Of a stretch of 6,285 bases of DNA, positions 1-6,085 are shown in pieces (within the stretch, counting starts at the first letter, position 1; every line of letters starts with the position of its first letter). The notes under the pieces are model-generated. The model saw only the letters and a program-made list of their open reading frames with translations, was not told the DNA's origin and did no database searches. A program made the position numbers and the translations under genes. Source of the DNA: Chitinophagales bacterium (GTDB lineage Bacteria; Bacteroidota; Bacteroidia; Chitinophagales; UBA2359); NCBI GenBank assembly GCA_020629335.1, contig JAHDDN010000322.1, positions 1 through 6,285 on the forward strand. The letters run 5' to 3'.

Positions 1-1
1 G

Positions 2-106
2 GGCTTTGGTTTTTTGTTATTAATTCCAGTAATTGGCTTATTATTAGCTCCTACCTTAAGTGTAGTAGCTGCTACTATAGCTGTTATTGAATCTGAATCA
101 AATTAA
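2..106 (+). CDS. C-terminal end of an EI24/CysZ-like integral membrane protein (5' partial)
   Basis: An open frame runs in from the left edge and stops at TAA 104-106. The 34 visible residues are a hydrophobic segment rich in Leu, Ile, Val and Ala, with the motif IPVIGLLLAPTLSVVAATIA, followed by a short acidic tail (ESESN). An 'IP..G..LAP..SVVAAT' ending resembles, from memory, the last membrane segment of EI24-domain proteins of Bacteroidota, which are distant relatives of the sulfate permease CysZ. That family match is inference from a short tail; only 'membrane protein C-terminus' is directly visible. The stop lies 4 bases before the next start codon, so the two genes are probably co-transcribed. 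Substrate or role cannot be judged. Confidence 0.55.
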   Translation, partial: GFGFLLLIPVIGLLLAPTLSVVAATIAVIESESN

Positions 107-110
107 AAAT

Positions 111-821
111 ATGGCTAAAAAGGGAGACCTCTATTTAATCCCCAGCTTACTGGGTGGAGATCAAATTGATATATTAAGTCCACAAATCATTGAAGTAGTG
201 GGCAAAGTTGATCATTATATAGTTGAAAATGTACGTTCTACTCGGCGATTTTGGGTCAAATTAGGACATAGAGATCGTATTGATGATATGACATTTCACT
301 TATTAGACAAACATAAGAAGGAAAAAAAGCAATTTCACTTCTTAAAAGACTGCGAAGAAGGCCGTGATATGGGGATCGTTAGTGAAGCAGGTTGTCCTGC
401 CATTGCAGATCCTGGTACTAAAGTGGTAGGAGAAGCTCATAGGAGAGGAATAAGAGTCATTCCTTTAATTGGACCATCTTCTATACTTTTAGCCTTGATG
501 GCTTCTGGTTTAAGTGGTCAACATTTTGCCTTTAATGGGTATTTACCCATCAAAAGGAATGAAAGAGAGAAAGAAATAAAGTTTTTAGAGAGTAGCTCTA
601 TCAAAAGAAGACAAGCCAATATTTTTATGGAGGCTCCCTTTCGCAATAATCATACTTTAGAAAGTGTTTTGCATGTTTGTAATCCTAATACATTACTTTG
701 TATTGCTACAGATATTAGCTTAGAAACAGAATCTATTAAAACTAAAAGTATCCGGGAATGGAACAAGGGTAAAAAACCTGAGCTTCATAAAAAACCGACC
801 ATTTTCATATTGGGCACTTAA
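111..821 (+). CDS. RsmI-related SAM-dependent methyltransferase (tetrapyrrole methylase fold), short form
   Basis: A 236-residue cytoplasmic protein of the tetrapyrrole (corrin/porphyrin) methylase superfamily, closest by motif to RsmI, which 2'-O-methylates C1402 of 16S rRNA. Landmarks in order: N-terminal strand GDLYLIPSLLGG (5-16); the SAM-site motif SEAGCPAIADPG (91-102), matching RsmI SDAGTPGISDPG; LIGPSS (119-124), matching the VGPSA loop; NGYLP (142-146), matching GFLP; and MEAPFRNN (173-180), matching the YESPHR region. It ends about 40-50 residues before canonical RsmI (about 280-290 residues), so the RsmI C-terminal domain is missing. The ATG at 111 is chosen because the N-terminus then begins right before the first strand. 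A TTG at 87 would add eight non-family residues and overlap the upstream gene. Bacteroidota often carry this short paralogue beside a full RsmI, so its exact substrate is uncertain. No clear Shine-Dalgarno; an A-rich stretch precedes the ATG. Confidence 0.88.
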   Translation: MAKKGDLYLIPSLLGGDQIDILSPQIIEVVGKVDHYIVENVRSTRRFWVKLGHRDRIDDMTFHLLDKHKKEKKQFHFLKDCEEGRDMGIVSEAGCPAIADPGTKVVGEAHRRGIRVIPLIGPSSILLALMASGLSGQHFAFNGYLPIKRNEREKEIKFLESSSIKRRQANIFMEAPFRNNHTLESVLHVCNPNTLLCIATDISLETESIKTKSIREWNKGKKPELHKKPTIFILGT

Positions 822-897
822 AGAAGTAAAAACAACCTAGCAAACTATAATATCGTTATTATTGTCGGAAGCATTAGTAAAATCTATGTGTTTCCTG

Positions 898-905
898 TAA
901 ATTTG
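898..905 (+). promoter_or_regulatory. Candidate Bacteroidota -7 promoter element for the lipoprotein gene
   Basis: TAAATTTG matches the Bacteroidota -7 consensus TAnnTTTG exactly. Transcription would begin near 911-912, about 70 bases before the ATG at 982. No convincing TTTG-type -33 element is seen at the usual spacing upstream (the nearest TTG, 862-864, is too far), so this is a single-box prediction. Confidence 0.3.
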
Positions 906-910
906 CTCTA

Positions 911-950
911 TAGTGGTAAAAAATCGTTTTTGTTAGGATTTTTATCACTA
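911..950 (+). other. Imperfect hairpin in the leader of the lipoprotein gene
   Basis: Bases 911-925 pair with 937-950 to give 14 base pairs (one G-U, one bulged A at 923) around an 11-base loop. The stem sequence is TAGTGGTAAAAAATC against GATTTTTATCACTA. It lies 90 bases after the methyltransferase stop and 31 bases before the next ATG. It could be a terminator for the upstream pair of genes, but the bases after it are not a T-run. It also falls exactly where a transcript from the 898-905 element would start, so it could be a 5' stabilising stem. Confidence 0.45.
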
Positions 951-981
951 CTTAAATTCTAAAATAATAAACAAGATTATC

Positions 982-1497
982 ATGAAAAGAAATTGGTTAT
1001 TTACCCTATTTATAGCACTGAGTTTTTGTGCTATAGGATTCACTGGTTGTGGTGATGATGATGATGACGGTACTGGTGATGGAGGTGACACTGGAAATTC
1101 TTTAGTAGCTGGAGATTTTGTAGTAACAACAGATGGTGCTGAATGGAAAGCCACTAATATCCAAGCTTCTAAAGCTAATGGCGTCTTTACATTTAGTGCT
1201 ACCAAAGGTACAGAAACTATTACACTTAGAATTAATGATGTGGTAACTGGTACTTATCCTTTAGTACTGGCTAATGCTAATGAACCAGGCTTTAATGGTT
1301 ATGCTATTTATTCTCCAGAATCAGGCTCACAAAACTTGTGTAATGTGGACAATGGTCAAGTGATCATTTCAGAAATTGACGCAACTGCTAAGACCGTTTC
1401 TGGTACATTCAACTTCAATTGTACTTATCAGCAAAATATGTCCGAATCTGAATCCCTCACAGATGGAGAGTTTTACAAAATTACTTATAACGAGTAA
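982..1497 (+). CDS. DUF6252-like lipoprotein, probably cell-surface
   Basis: A 171-residue predicted lipoprotein. Residues 1-22 are a type II signal peptide (MKRN, then a hydrophobic core) ending in the lipobox FTGC, with the lipidated Cys at 23. The next residues are GDDDDDG and then a Gly/Asp/Thr-rich linker to about residue 39. An acidic run directly after the Cys is the kind of signal that sends lipoproteins to the outer leaflet in several Bacteroidota. The mature domain (about 44-171) is beta-rich with a pattern like DUF6252: GAEWKA, TFSATKGTETITLRI, GTYPL, GQVIISEIDATAKTVSGTFNF and a final DGEFYKITYNE. Two Cys (about 119 and 147) could pair. The family match is from memory of the pattern; function is unknown. 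It is separated by 160 bases from the gene before and is followed by repeat copy A, so it is likely monocistronic. Confidence 0.8.
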   Translation: MKRNWLFTLFIALSFCAIGFTGCGDDDDDGTGDGGDTGNSLVAGDFVVTTDGAEWKATNIQASKANGVFTFSATKGTETITLRINDVVTGTYPLVLANANEPGFNGYAIYSPESGSQNLCNVDNGQVIISEIDATAKTVSGTFNFNCTYQQNMSESESLTDGEFYKITYNE

Positions 1498-1503
1498 AAA
1501 AAT

Positions 1504-1720
1504 GGCTTAGGGATGGTAGCGGGATGTGGCGGCCATGTACTGACTTACGAAACTTAGCTGGACGCAGGCTGGCCCGAAGGGCAGACAAGTACAGCTTAGT
1601 GAAGTAGGAAGGACATAGCCACATAATAGCGGACAGCCCGACCTATTATAATTTTGCATTCGTGGGCGCACACATAGGTAGCGCCCCTAGATCGAATGCA
1701 AAATTATAATGGGGAAGCCC
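1504..1720 (+). repeat. Structured intergenic repeat, copy A
   Basis: About 217 bases, richer in GC than its surroundings, and related to the sequence at 6086-6285 on the other strand. In order: a 5' part absent from copy B (1511-1551); stem P1, 1552-1560 with 1592-1600 (8 of 9 pairs, T-T mismatch in the middle); nested stem P2, 1569-1584, with a bulged G and GAA loop; a conserved block 1617-1643, identical to copy B at 26 of 27 positions; then the large hairpin 1642-1713 and a short tail ending GCCC. Read on the - strand the layout is GGGC...hairpin...GGTCGGGCTGTCCGCT...ATCCCTAAGC. I remember this layout as a widespread Bacteroidota intergenic repeat ('TTGGGCG...GGGTCGGGCT.TCCGCT'); the recollection is not checked. 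No open frame, transposase or clear target-site duplication is seen. Ends are set by comparison with copy B. Confidence 0.85.
1642..1713 (+). repeat. Long hairpin of repeat copy A with nested loop hairpin
   Basis: Arms 1642-1662 and 1693-1713 pair over 21 positions: 18 perfect pairs, then one T-G and two C-G at the base. Inside, GGGCGC (1664-1669) pairs with GCGCCC (1681-1686) around the loop ACACATAGGTA (1670-1680). The arms are AT-rich between a GC-rich base and a GC-rich tip. The right arm contains the ATG at 1696 that would start scpA. Confidence 0.9.
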
Positions 1721-2520
1721 CTAATAATATTTATTTTAATATTCCTTATAAATTGACTGCCTTGTCGAATCTTACTTACGAAATTAAATTGCCCCAATTT
1801 GAAGGTCCTTTTGACTTGATCCTTTATTTTATTAGAAGGGATGAGCTGGATATTCAGGATATTCCTATTCATCAGGTAACGGCTGATTTTTTGGCTTATA
1901 TGCGCCAAATGGAGGATTTAAATATTGAATTGGCTAGTGAATTTGTATTGGTAGCAGCTACTTTAATGCGAATTAAGGCAAAAATGCTGTTGCCTCGTAA
2001 GGAATTAGATGAAGATGGTAATGAGATTGATCCTCGTGATGAGTTAGTACAAAAACTCCTTGATTATAAACGTTTTAAGGCCGTTATTGAGGATTTAAGG
2101 GTTTTGGAAAATGATCGACGATCAAGGGCTAAGCGTGGTCATGCAATCCCTGAAATGAAGGCTATTTCTAAGGAATTTGCCTTGGATGCAGAAATGGAAT
2201 CTTTAAGTTTATTTAAGTTATTGAAGGTTTTCCAAAAAGTCATGAAGCGCTTTGAGGATAATGAAAAGCGAGTCATTCATAAGGTCATTAAATATCCTTA
2301 TACAATTCGATTAGAAAAAAGTTTTTTAAAGGAATTTAAAGAGCAAGTTGGTAAAGGCAAATTTTATTTCACAGAGATTTTTGAGACTTGTGATAATAGA
2401 ATTCATGCTTTATTCCGTTTTTTGGCACTATTAGAGCTGGCACAAGAGCGATTATTTTTGCTTAAGATAGGCGATGATGTCAATGATTTTTGGATTTATA
2501 AAAAAGAAGAGGCTGCCTAA
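1696..2520 (+). CDS. scpA: Segregation and condensation protein A (kleisin ScpA)
   Basis: ScpA is the kleisin that bridges the SMC dimer and, with ScpB, forms the SMC-ScpAB complex for chromosome condensation and segregation. Numbered from ATG 1696, the N-terminal signature YEIKLPQFEGPFDLILYFI lies at 28-46, followed by RRDELDIQDIPI (47-58). The SMC-neck-binding helix region EFVLVAATLMRIKAKMLLP is at 82-100. An acidic and basic linker (about 102-200) follows, and the C-terminal winged helix has ALFRFLALLELAQERLFLL at 238-256. The family normally begins only a few residues before YEIKLP, so the first 22 or so residues look foreign. ATG 1696 is the only in-frame ATG near the start and is reported here, but it lies inside the right arm of the repeat hairpin. 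TTG 1762, giving MSNLTYEIKLPQFEGP, is an attractive alternative and may be the real start. No scpB or smc is in the window. Confidence 0.92.
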   Translation: MQNYNGEAPNNIYFNIPYKLTALSNLTYEIKLPQFEGPFDLILYFIRRDELDIQDIPIHQVTADFLAYMRQMEDLNIELASEFVLVAATLMRIKAKMLLPRKELDEDGNEIDPRDELVQKLLDYKRFKAVIEDLRVLENDRRSRAKRGHAIPEMKAISKEFALDAEMESLSLFKLLKVFQKVMKRFEDNEKRVIHKVIKYPYTIRLEKSFLKEFKEQVGKGKFYFTEIFETCDNRIHALFRFLALLELAQERLFLLKIGDDVNDFWIYKKEEAA

Positions 2521-2593
2521 TCAAAACTTTTCTGCTAAATTTCTATCTATAATAATTACCCCACCTTTTACGTAAACTAAACACTTTTTAATT

Positions 2594-3142
2594 ATGCTAC
2601 GCATTTTTATAGGCATTGTATTTTTATGTTCTACCCTTTTATTGAATGCCCAAGACCTGACGACTATGGAGGGAATGGGAGAATTTAATGTGAAGGTCAA
2701 TAATCAAATTAGCACAAGCGAACTCCTGTATCATCATATCACGATGAATAGGGGTGGAGGTAATTGGAAAGGAGTTGCTGGCTATAATGAGTCGATTAGC
2801 TTTTATTTTGAATTAGAAAATGATATTGAGCGATTGCGTAAGGTAATTGTTTCAAGTACAGCGGCTGGCAGAACGACTTATACCGATTATCTACTGAATG
2901 ATCAGGGTGAACTCGTACTTTGTATGCACAGTCCTAATACAGGTGGCGCAGCTAATAATATTTTCCGATACTACTTTGTGGGTACTAAAATCATCGCTAT
3001 TAGTGATACTGAAGCGACCATTGAAGCAGAAGAACTCACTACTGAAGATGTAACAGTAGGAGTGGAGTTTATTAAGGTTGCTGATAAGTATAAGGCGGCT
3101 TTTGCTGCGATTCGTCAGTTAGAGAATTTACCGAAGGAATAA
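2594..3142 (+). CDS. Secreted or periplasmic protein of unknown function
   Basis: A 182-residue protein with a classical Sec signal peptide. It has MLR, a hydrophobic core IFIGIVFLCSTLLL, and NAQ at 18-20, with cleavage likely after Ala19, as is typical in Bacteroidota. The mature part has beta-strand-like segments (FNVKVNN, ISFYFELEND, LRKVIVSS, IFRYYFVGTKIIAIS, VGVEFIKV) and a Gly/Asn-rich patch (MNRGGGNWKG, 51-60). It ends in a helix-like segment (KYKAAFAAIRQLENLPKE). I recognise no family and no catalytic motif; there is no lipobox and no C-terminal sorting domain. It starts 73 bases after scpA; an AT-rich spacer precedes ATG 2594 without a clear Shine-Dalgarno. Its stop is one base from the stop of the convergent peptidase gene. 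Confidence 0.75.
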   Translation: MLRIFIGIVFLCSTLLLNAQDLTTMEGMGEFNVKVNNQISTSELLYHHITMNRGGGNWKGVAGYNESISFYFELENDIERLRKVIVSSTAAGRTTYTDYLLNDQGELVLCMHSPNTGGAANNIFRYYFVGTKIIAISDTEATIEAEELTTEDVTVGVEFIKVADKYKAAFAAIRQLENLPKE

Positions 3143-3143
3143 A

Positions 3144-4565
3144 TCAATCCCTTCTTTCTCCTTCCAATCCATATTCCGACAGTAAATAGACTAAGGAAGC
3201 AATAGAACCTGCTCCTAATTCTAACTCTCGCTCATTGACCTTATCAAAGGTATCATTAGGAGAGTGATGATAGTCAAAATAACGCTGTGGATCTGGGAAA
3301 AAGCCAATACAAATCGTTCCTTGATCTTTTAGGTGCTTGATATCCACACCACTAAAGCCTTTTTCCACATGATACACTCCATAAGGCTCTAATAATGCCC
3401 TCCATGTTCTCATGTAATTATACTTTTTCTCTAAAACAGTTGAATCCTCTGCATCCACTTTAAAACCTCTTGGCGCAAAGCCTCCTCTGTCTGACTCTAT
3501 CGCTATTAAGTGATTTTCTCCTTTTCTTTTGGCTTCTGCCGCATATGTTATAGCACCTCGCTGCCCATTCTCCTCATTCATAAATAAGACACAACGAATG
3601 GTGCGCTTAGGCTTTAGATCCATTTCTTTAAATAAACGCAAAACCTCCATCGACTGTACTACCCCTGATCCATCATCATGGGCACCTTCTCCATTATCCC
3701 AAGCATCTAAATGTCCACCTACTAGGATAATTTCCTCTGGCTTTTCTGTACCCCTTATCTCTGCTATTACATTATGAGACAAGGCATCTGGTCTTTGCTC
3801 ACAACTCATTTTCATATGAAAACGCAAATCAGCATCTTGCTGCAATAAATTATGTAATAAGTCTGCTCCTTTAGTACTTATGGCAGCTGATGGTATTTTC
3901 TTTACTCCTTCTTCATAGCCCATACTACCCGTATGTGGATAATCGTCTGTGCTACTCGCTAAGGAGCGTAAGATAACGCCAACTGCCCCCAATTGGGCCG
4001 CTTTAGCTGCTCCGCTATAACGACCACCTACGCATTCGCCATAAGCATGGAAAGTGTCTATATGCTTTTGATCAAAGGGATGGTTCAAAAAGATGATCTT
4101 GCCTTTTACATCTGCTGGATTCATCTTCTCTATATCTTCAATATGCTCTGTCTCTATTACCTTTGCTGTCAACCCTACCTCTGGCGTACCTACTGAAGCA
4201 CCTAAAGCACATATTGGGACTTCTATATTACCTGCCCACGAAGAGATGATCTGTCCAAACTCTTTTTCTCCTCGCACCCAATGCGGTACCATGGTCTCTT
4301 GCAAAAAGACCGTATCTAAATCCATCTTTGTCAATACTTGTCGAGACCATTCTACCGCTGCTGCTGCTTGTGGAGAACCACTTAATCGACCACCGATATT
4401 CTTGCACAAATATTCTAAATTATGGTAGCATTCCCCATTCTCTAATACCTCATCAAATATGGCTCGAATAGCCTTTTCTTCTTGCTTGCCAGCAGTATTA
4501 TACACACTTGCACCAACAATAATGGCAACAGCGCCCAATACGATAGCTAATAGTAATCCCTTCAT
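3144..4565 (-). CDS. M28-family zinc peptidase with PA-domain insert (carboxypeptidase Q-like)
   Basis: A 473-residue exported metallopeptidase of clan MH, family M28, that removes single residues from peptide ends using two zinc ions. Residues 1-21 are a hydrophobic signal peptide or anchor without a clear lipobox. A PA (protease-associated) domain occupies about 118-245, with KGKIIFLN and AAQLGAVGVILR. The catalytic part follows with all expected ligands: GGHLDAWD (His285), AHDDGSG (bridging Asp297), NEEN (general base Glu331, zinc ligand Glu332), ESDRGG (Asp359) and YHHSPNDT (His434). The order and the HHSPNDTFDKV ending resemble human carboxypeptidase Q, but the substrate is not predictable. 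ATG 4565 directly precedes the signal sequence. It lies 64 bases after the regulatory-domain gene on the same strand and probably works in the periplasm or outside the cell in peptide scavenging. Confidence 0.93.
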   Translation of the reverse strand: MKGLLLAIVLGAVAIIVGASVYNTAGKQEEKAIRAIFDEVLENGECYHNLEYLCKNIGGRLSGSPQAAAAVEWSRQVLTKMDLDTVFLQETMVPHWVRGEKEFGQIISSWAGNIEVPICALGASVGTPEVGLTAKVIETEHIEDIEKMNPADVKGKIIFLNHPFDQKHIDTFHAYGECVGGRYSGAAKAAQLGAVGVILRSLASSTDDYPHTGSMGYEEGVKKIPSAAISTKGADLLHNLLQQDADLRFHMKMSCEQRPDALSHNVIAEIRGTEKPEEIILVGGHLDAWDNGEGAHDDGSGVVQSMEVLRLFKEMDLKPKRTIRCVLFMNEENGQRGAITYAAEAKRKGENHLIAIESDRGGFAPRGFKVDAEDSTVLEKKYNYMRTWRALLEPYGVYHVEKGFSGVDIKHLKDQGTICIGFFPDPQRYFDYHHSPNDTFDKVNERELELGAGSIASLVYLLSEYGLEGERRD

Positions 4566-4619
4566 TTGTTTAAATGTTTAGGGCATTAAGATACAACTTT
4601 TTTAAGAATATGATAAGGA

Positions 4620-4637
4620 GGGAATAACTCTATTCCC
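4620..4637 (-). terminator. Small hairpin overlapping a stop codon; possible weak terminator
   Basis: GGGAATA (4620-4626) and TATTCCC (4631-4637) are perfectly complementary around a 4-base loop. On the - strand the stem includes the last codons and the TAG stop of the gene ending at 4630. Only a short T-containing stretch follows (TCCTTATCATATTC), so intrinsic termination would be weak. It could instead attenuate read-through into the peptidase gene. Confidence 0.35.
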
Positions 4638-5250
4638 AATCTGGTAAGGTCTTGGCAATTTTCGGTTTGCGCTTACGTGTTCTCACAAACTCTTGTATAG
4701 CTGCCAACGGCTTAGATACTGCCCCAGCAATAACTACCCCTGTTCCTTTAGGTTTGCCATCATCCGTTAGTGGAGGAGGCGCAATAAAATCAGAGAAATC
4801 TTCTATTTTTAAAATAATAGAATCCGAGCCTGTTGGACGGTCTAAACTCAAAAAGTGATGCTTAAAAGTATTTTTGTCAAATGGGTAAATAATCGCCTCT
4901 GATAAAGTAAAAGTATCAACAGGCATAAAAACTAATAAATAATAGCTTTCTTCTTCTATCTCAGGTATATCAAAACGAGTCCTTTTGTAACCAATAGCAG
5001 ATACCGACAAGGTATCTCCTGGCTTGACTATAGTAGAAAAGAAACCATCCACTCTACCAACAGTGCCGCTACGTTTATTTTGATTCAAAACGTGCGCATA
5101 AGGAATAGGAGATTGATCATGTTCTGAATAGATATAGCCACTCAGTTTGATCAAATGGGGTTGTTCAGACTTTGCTGACTCTTCTTCTTGAGCGAAGATA
5201 GTCAGGCTCAGTAATAAAAAACAGCTTATGTAAATAGTGAATGCTTTCAT
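4630..5250 (-). CDS. Secreted carboxypeptidase-like regulatory-domain protein
   Basis: A 206-residue exported protein. Residues 1-21 (MKAFTIYISC... to FAQ) form a Sec signal peptide, followed by an acidic linker. Residues about 34-121 form a CarboxypepD_reg-like beta-sandwich of the kind found at the N-terminus of TonB-dependent receptors: LIKLSGYIYSEHDQSPIPYA, SGTVGRVDGFFSTIVKPGD, LSVSAIGYKR and FTLSEAIIYPF. Here the domain stands alone with no receptor barrel, followed by a short region with FKHHFLSLDRP (129-139) and a basic tail (RTRKRKPKIAK) ending in DWE. Stand-alone proteins of this kind are common in Bacteroidota but uncharacterised. ATG 5250 is chosen over a TTG six bases upstream because it gives a normal signal-peptide start. 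The reductase gene ends 78 bases upstream; that spacer shows nothing clear. Confidence 0.85.
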   Translation of the reverse strand: MKAFTIYISCFLLLSLTIFAQEEESAKSEQPHLIKLSGYIYSEHDQSPIPYAHVLNQNKRSGTVGRVDGFFSTIVKPGDTLSVSAIGYKRTRFDIPEIEEESYYLLVFMPVDTFTLSEAIIYPFDKNTFKHHFLSLDRPTGSDSIILKIEDFSDFIAPPPLTDDGKPKGTGVVIAGAVSKPLAAIQEFVRTRKRKPKIAKTLPDWE

Positions 5251-5328
5251 GCTCAATCTAATAAACGGCTTTGGAGTAATATAAGTTGTTTAAAAACGAT
5301 AATTCTTTGACAACACAAGGCTGACAAA

Positions 5329-6054
5329 TCATCCATAAATTTCATAAATTATTTGCTTTTTTTCATATCCCATCTGTCCTAATCGATCTCTTGCCTCATC
5401 AATCATGTTTCTCCACCCACACAAATAAAAATTAGCTGGACGACGATCCTCAAATATTTGCTCATAAATTTCGTGTACATAACCATCATATCCACGCCAA
5501 TTATCAGGCAAATCTCTGGAAAGTGTCACATAATAATACAATTGGGGCATTTCTACCGCTAATCGAGTCATTTCCTCAAAATATAAGACATCTTCTAAGG
5601 TCCTTGTCCCAAAAATCAGGTGAATAGGTGGGGTTTTCAACATTCGCCTGTGGATATCTAATAGCATGGATCGAAAAGGTGCAATACCAGTGCCTGTACA
5701 AATTAAACACAATTCCTCTGTGATCGTTTCAGGTAAAGTAAATACTCCTTTCGGTTCTCTCATTTTAATGACACTCCCAAGCGATACTTCCTCAAATAAA
5801 TACTTAGTCCCCAAACCTCCTTCTAAGCGAACAATAACAAACTCTAATACATTCCCACCATTAGGTCCTGATGCAATAGAATAAGATCGCCATCGCTTAG
5901 TCCGCTTTTCATGAATCGGCAAATCAAAAGTCGCAAACTGACCTGACTTAAAATCAATCACTTCTTCTGTAGGAATCTCCACATAAAAACGCTTAACATT
6001 CGGCGTTTCATCCTCTATTTTTCTGACTATTCCATCATACCATTTACCAAGCAT
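5329..6054 (-). CDS. FAD-dependent ferredoxin/flavodoxin--NAD(P)H reductase-like oxidoreductase
   Basis: A 241-residue soluble flavoprotein of the ferredoxin-NADP reductase family, which passes electrons between NAD(P)H and a one-electron carrier through FAD. The N-terminal FAD barrel has SGQFATFDLP (37-46), the FAD-binding RSYSIAS (56-62) and GGLGTKYL (79-86), which contacts the FAD phosphate. The C-terminal nucleotide domain has CTGTGIAPFRSM (119-130), GTRTLEDVLYFEE (149-161) and YLCGWRNMIDEA (210-221, the conserved Cys-Gly). It ends YEIYG, with a near-terminal Tyr as in bacterial FNRs that stack on the flavin. No 2Fe-2S or haem domain is fused, so the partner must be separate. Length fits small bacterial FNRs of 240-260 residues. 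ATG 6054 is the natural start. Choice between NADPH and NADH, and the electron partner, cannot be told. Repeat copy B begins 31 bases upstream. Confidence 0.9.
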   Translation of the reverse strand: MLGKWYDGIVRKIEDETPNVKRFYVEIPTEEVIDFKSGQFATFDLPIHEKRTKRWRSYSIASGPNGGNVLEFVIVRLEGGLGTKYLFEEVSLGSVIKMREPKGVFTLPETITEELCLICTGTGIAPFRSMLLDIHRRMLKTPPIHLIFGTRTLEDVLYFEEMTRLAVEMPQLYYYVTLSRDLPDNWRGYDGYVHEIYEQIFEDRRPANFYLCGWRNMIDEARDRLGQMGYEKKQIIYEIYG

Positions 6055-6085
6055 ATCAATGTATTTACTGGTTATTTAATTATTT

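Noticed and set aside
87..110. TTG start at 87 for the methyltransferase
   Set aside because: It overlaps the upstream gene and adds residues not typical of the family, whereas ATG 111 gives a standard N-terminus.
948..1205. An 85-codon frame on the - strand overlapping the lipoprotein gene
   Set aside because: Its translation is low-complexity Ser/Pro produced by the antisense of the Gly/Asp-rich linker. The + strand frame has a coherent signal peptide, lipobox and domain.
1642..1713. Intrinsic transcription terminator
   Set aside because: The stem is very long, its loop carries a nested conserved module, and GGGGAAGCCCC rather than a T-run follows it. It belongs to a larger repeat also found at the other end of the window.
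1504..1720. Retron msr-msd, integron attC site or riboswitch
   Set aside because: There is no reverse transcriptase, no integrase or attC core (GTTRRRY), and no recognised aptamer consensus. The repeated nature and paired arms fit a dispersed structured repeat better.
1504..1720. Insertion sequence or MITE with target-site duplication
   Set aside because: The element's outer ends are not inverted repeats of each other, no convincing duplication flanks copy A, and copy B's outer end is at the window edge.
3529..4428. Three + strand frames of 67 to 111 codons inside the peptidase gene
   Set aside because: They lie antisense to a complete M28 peptidase with every metal ligand in place; their translations have no recognisable features.
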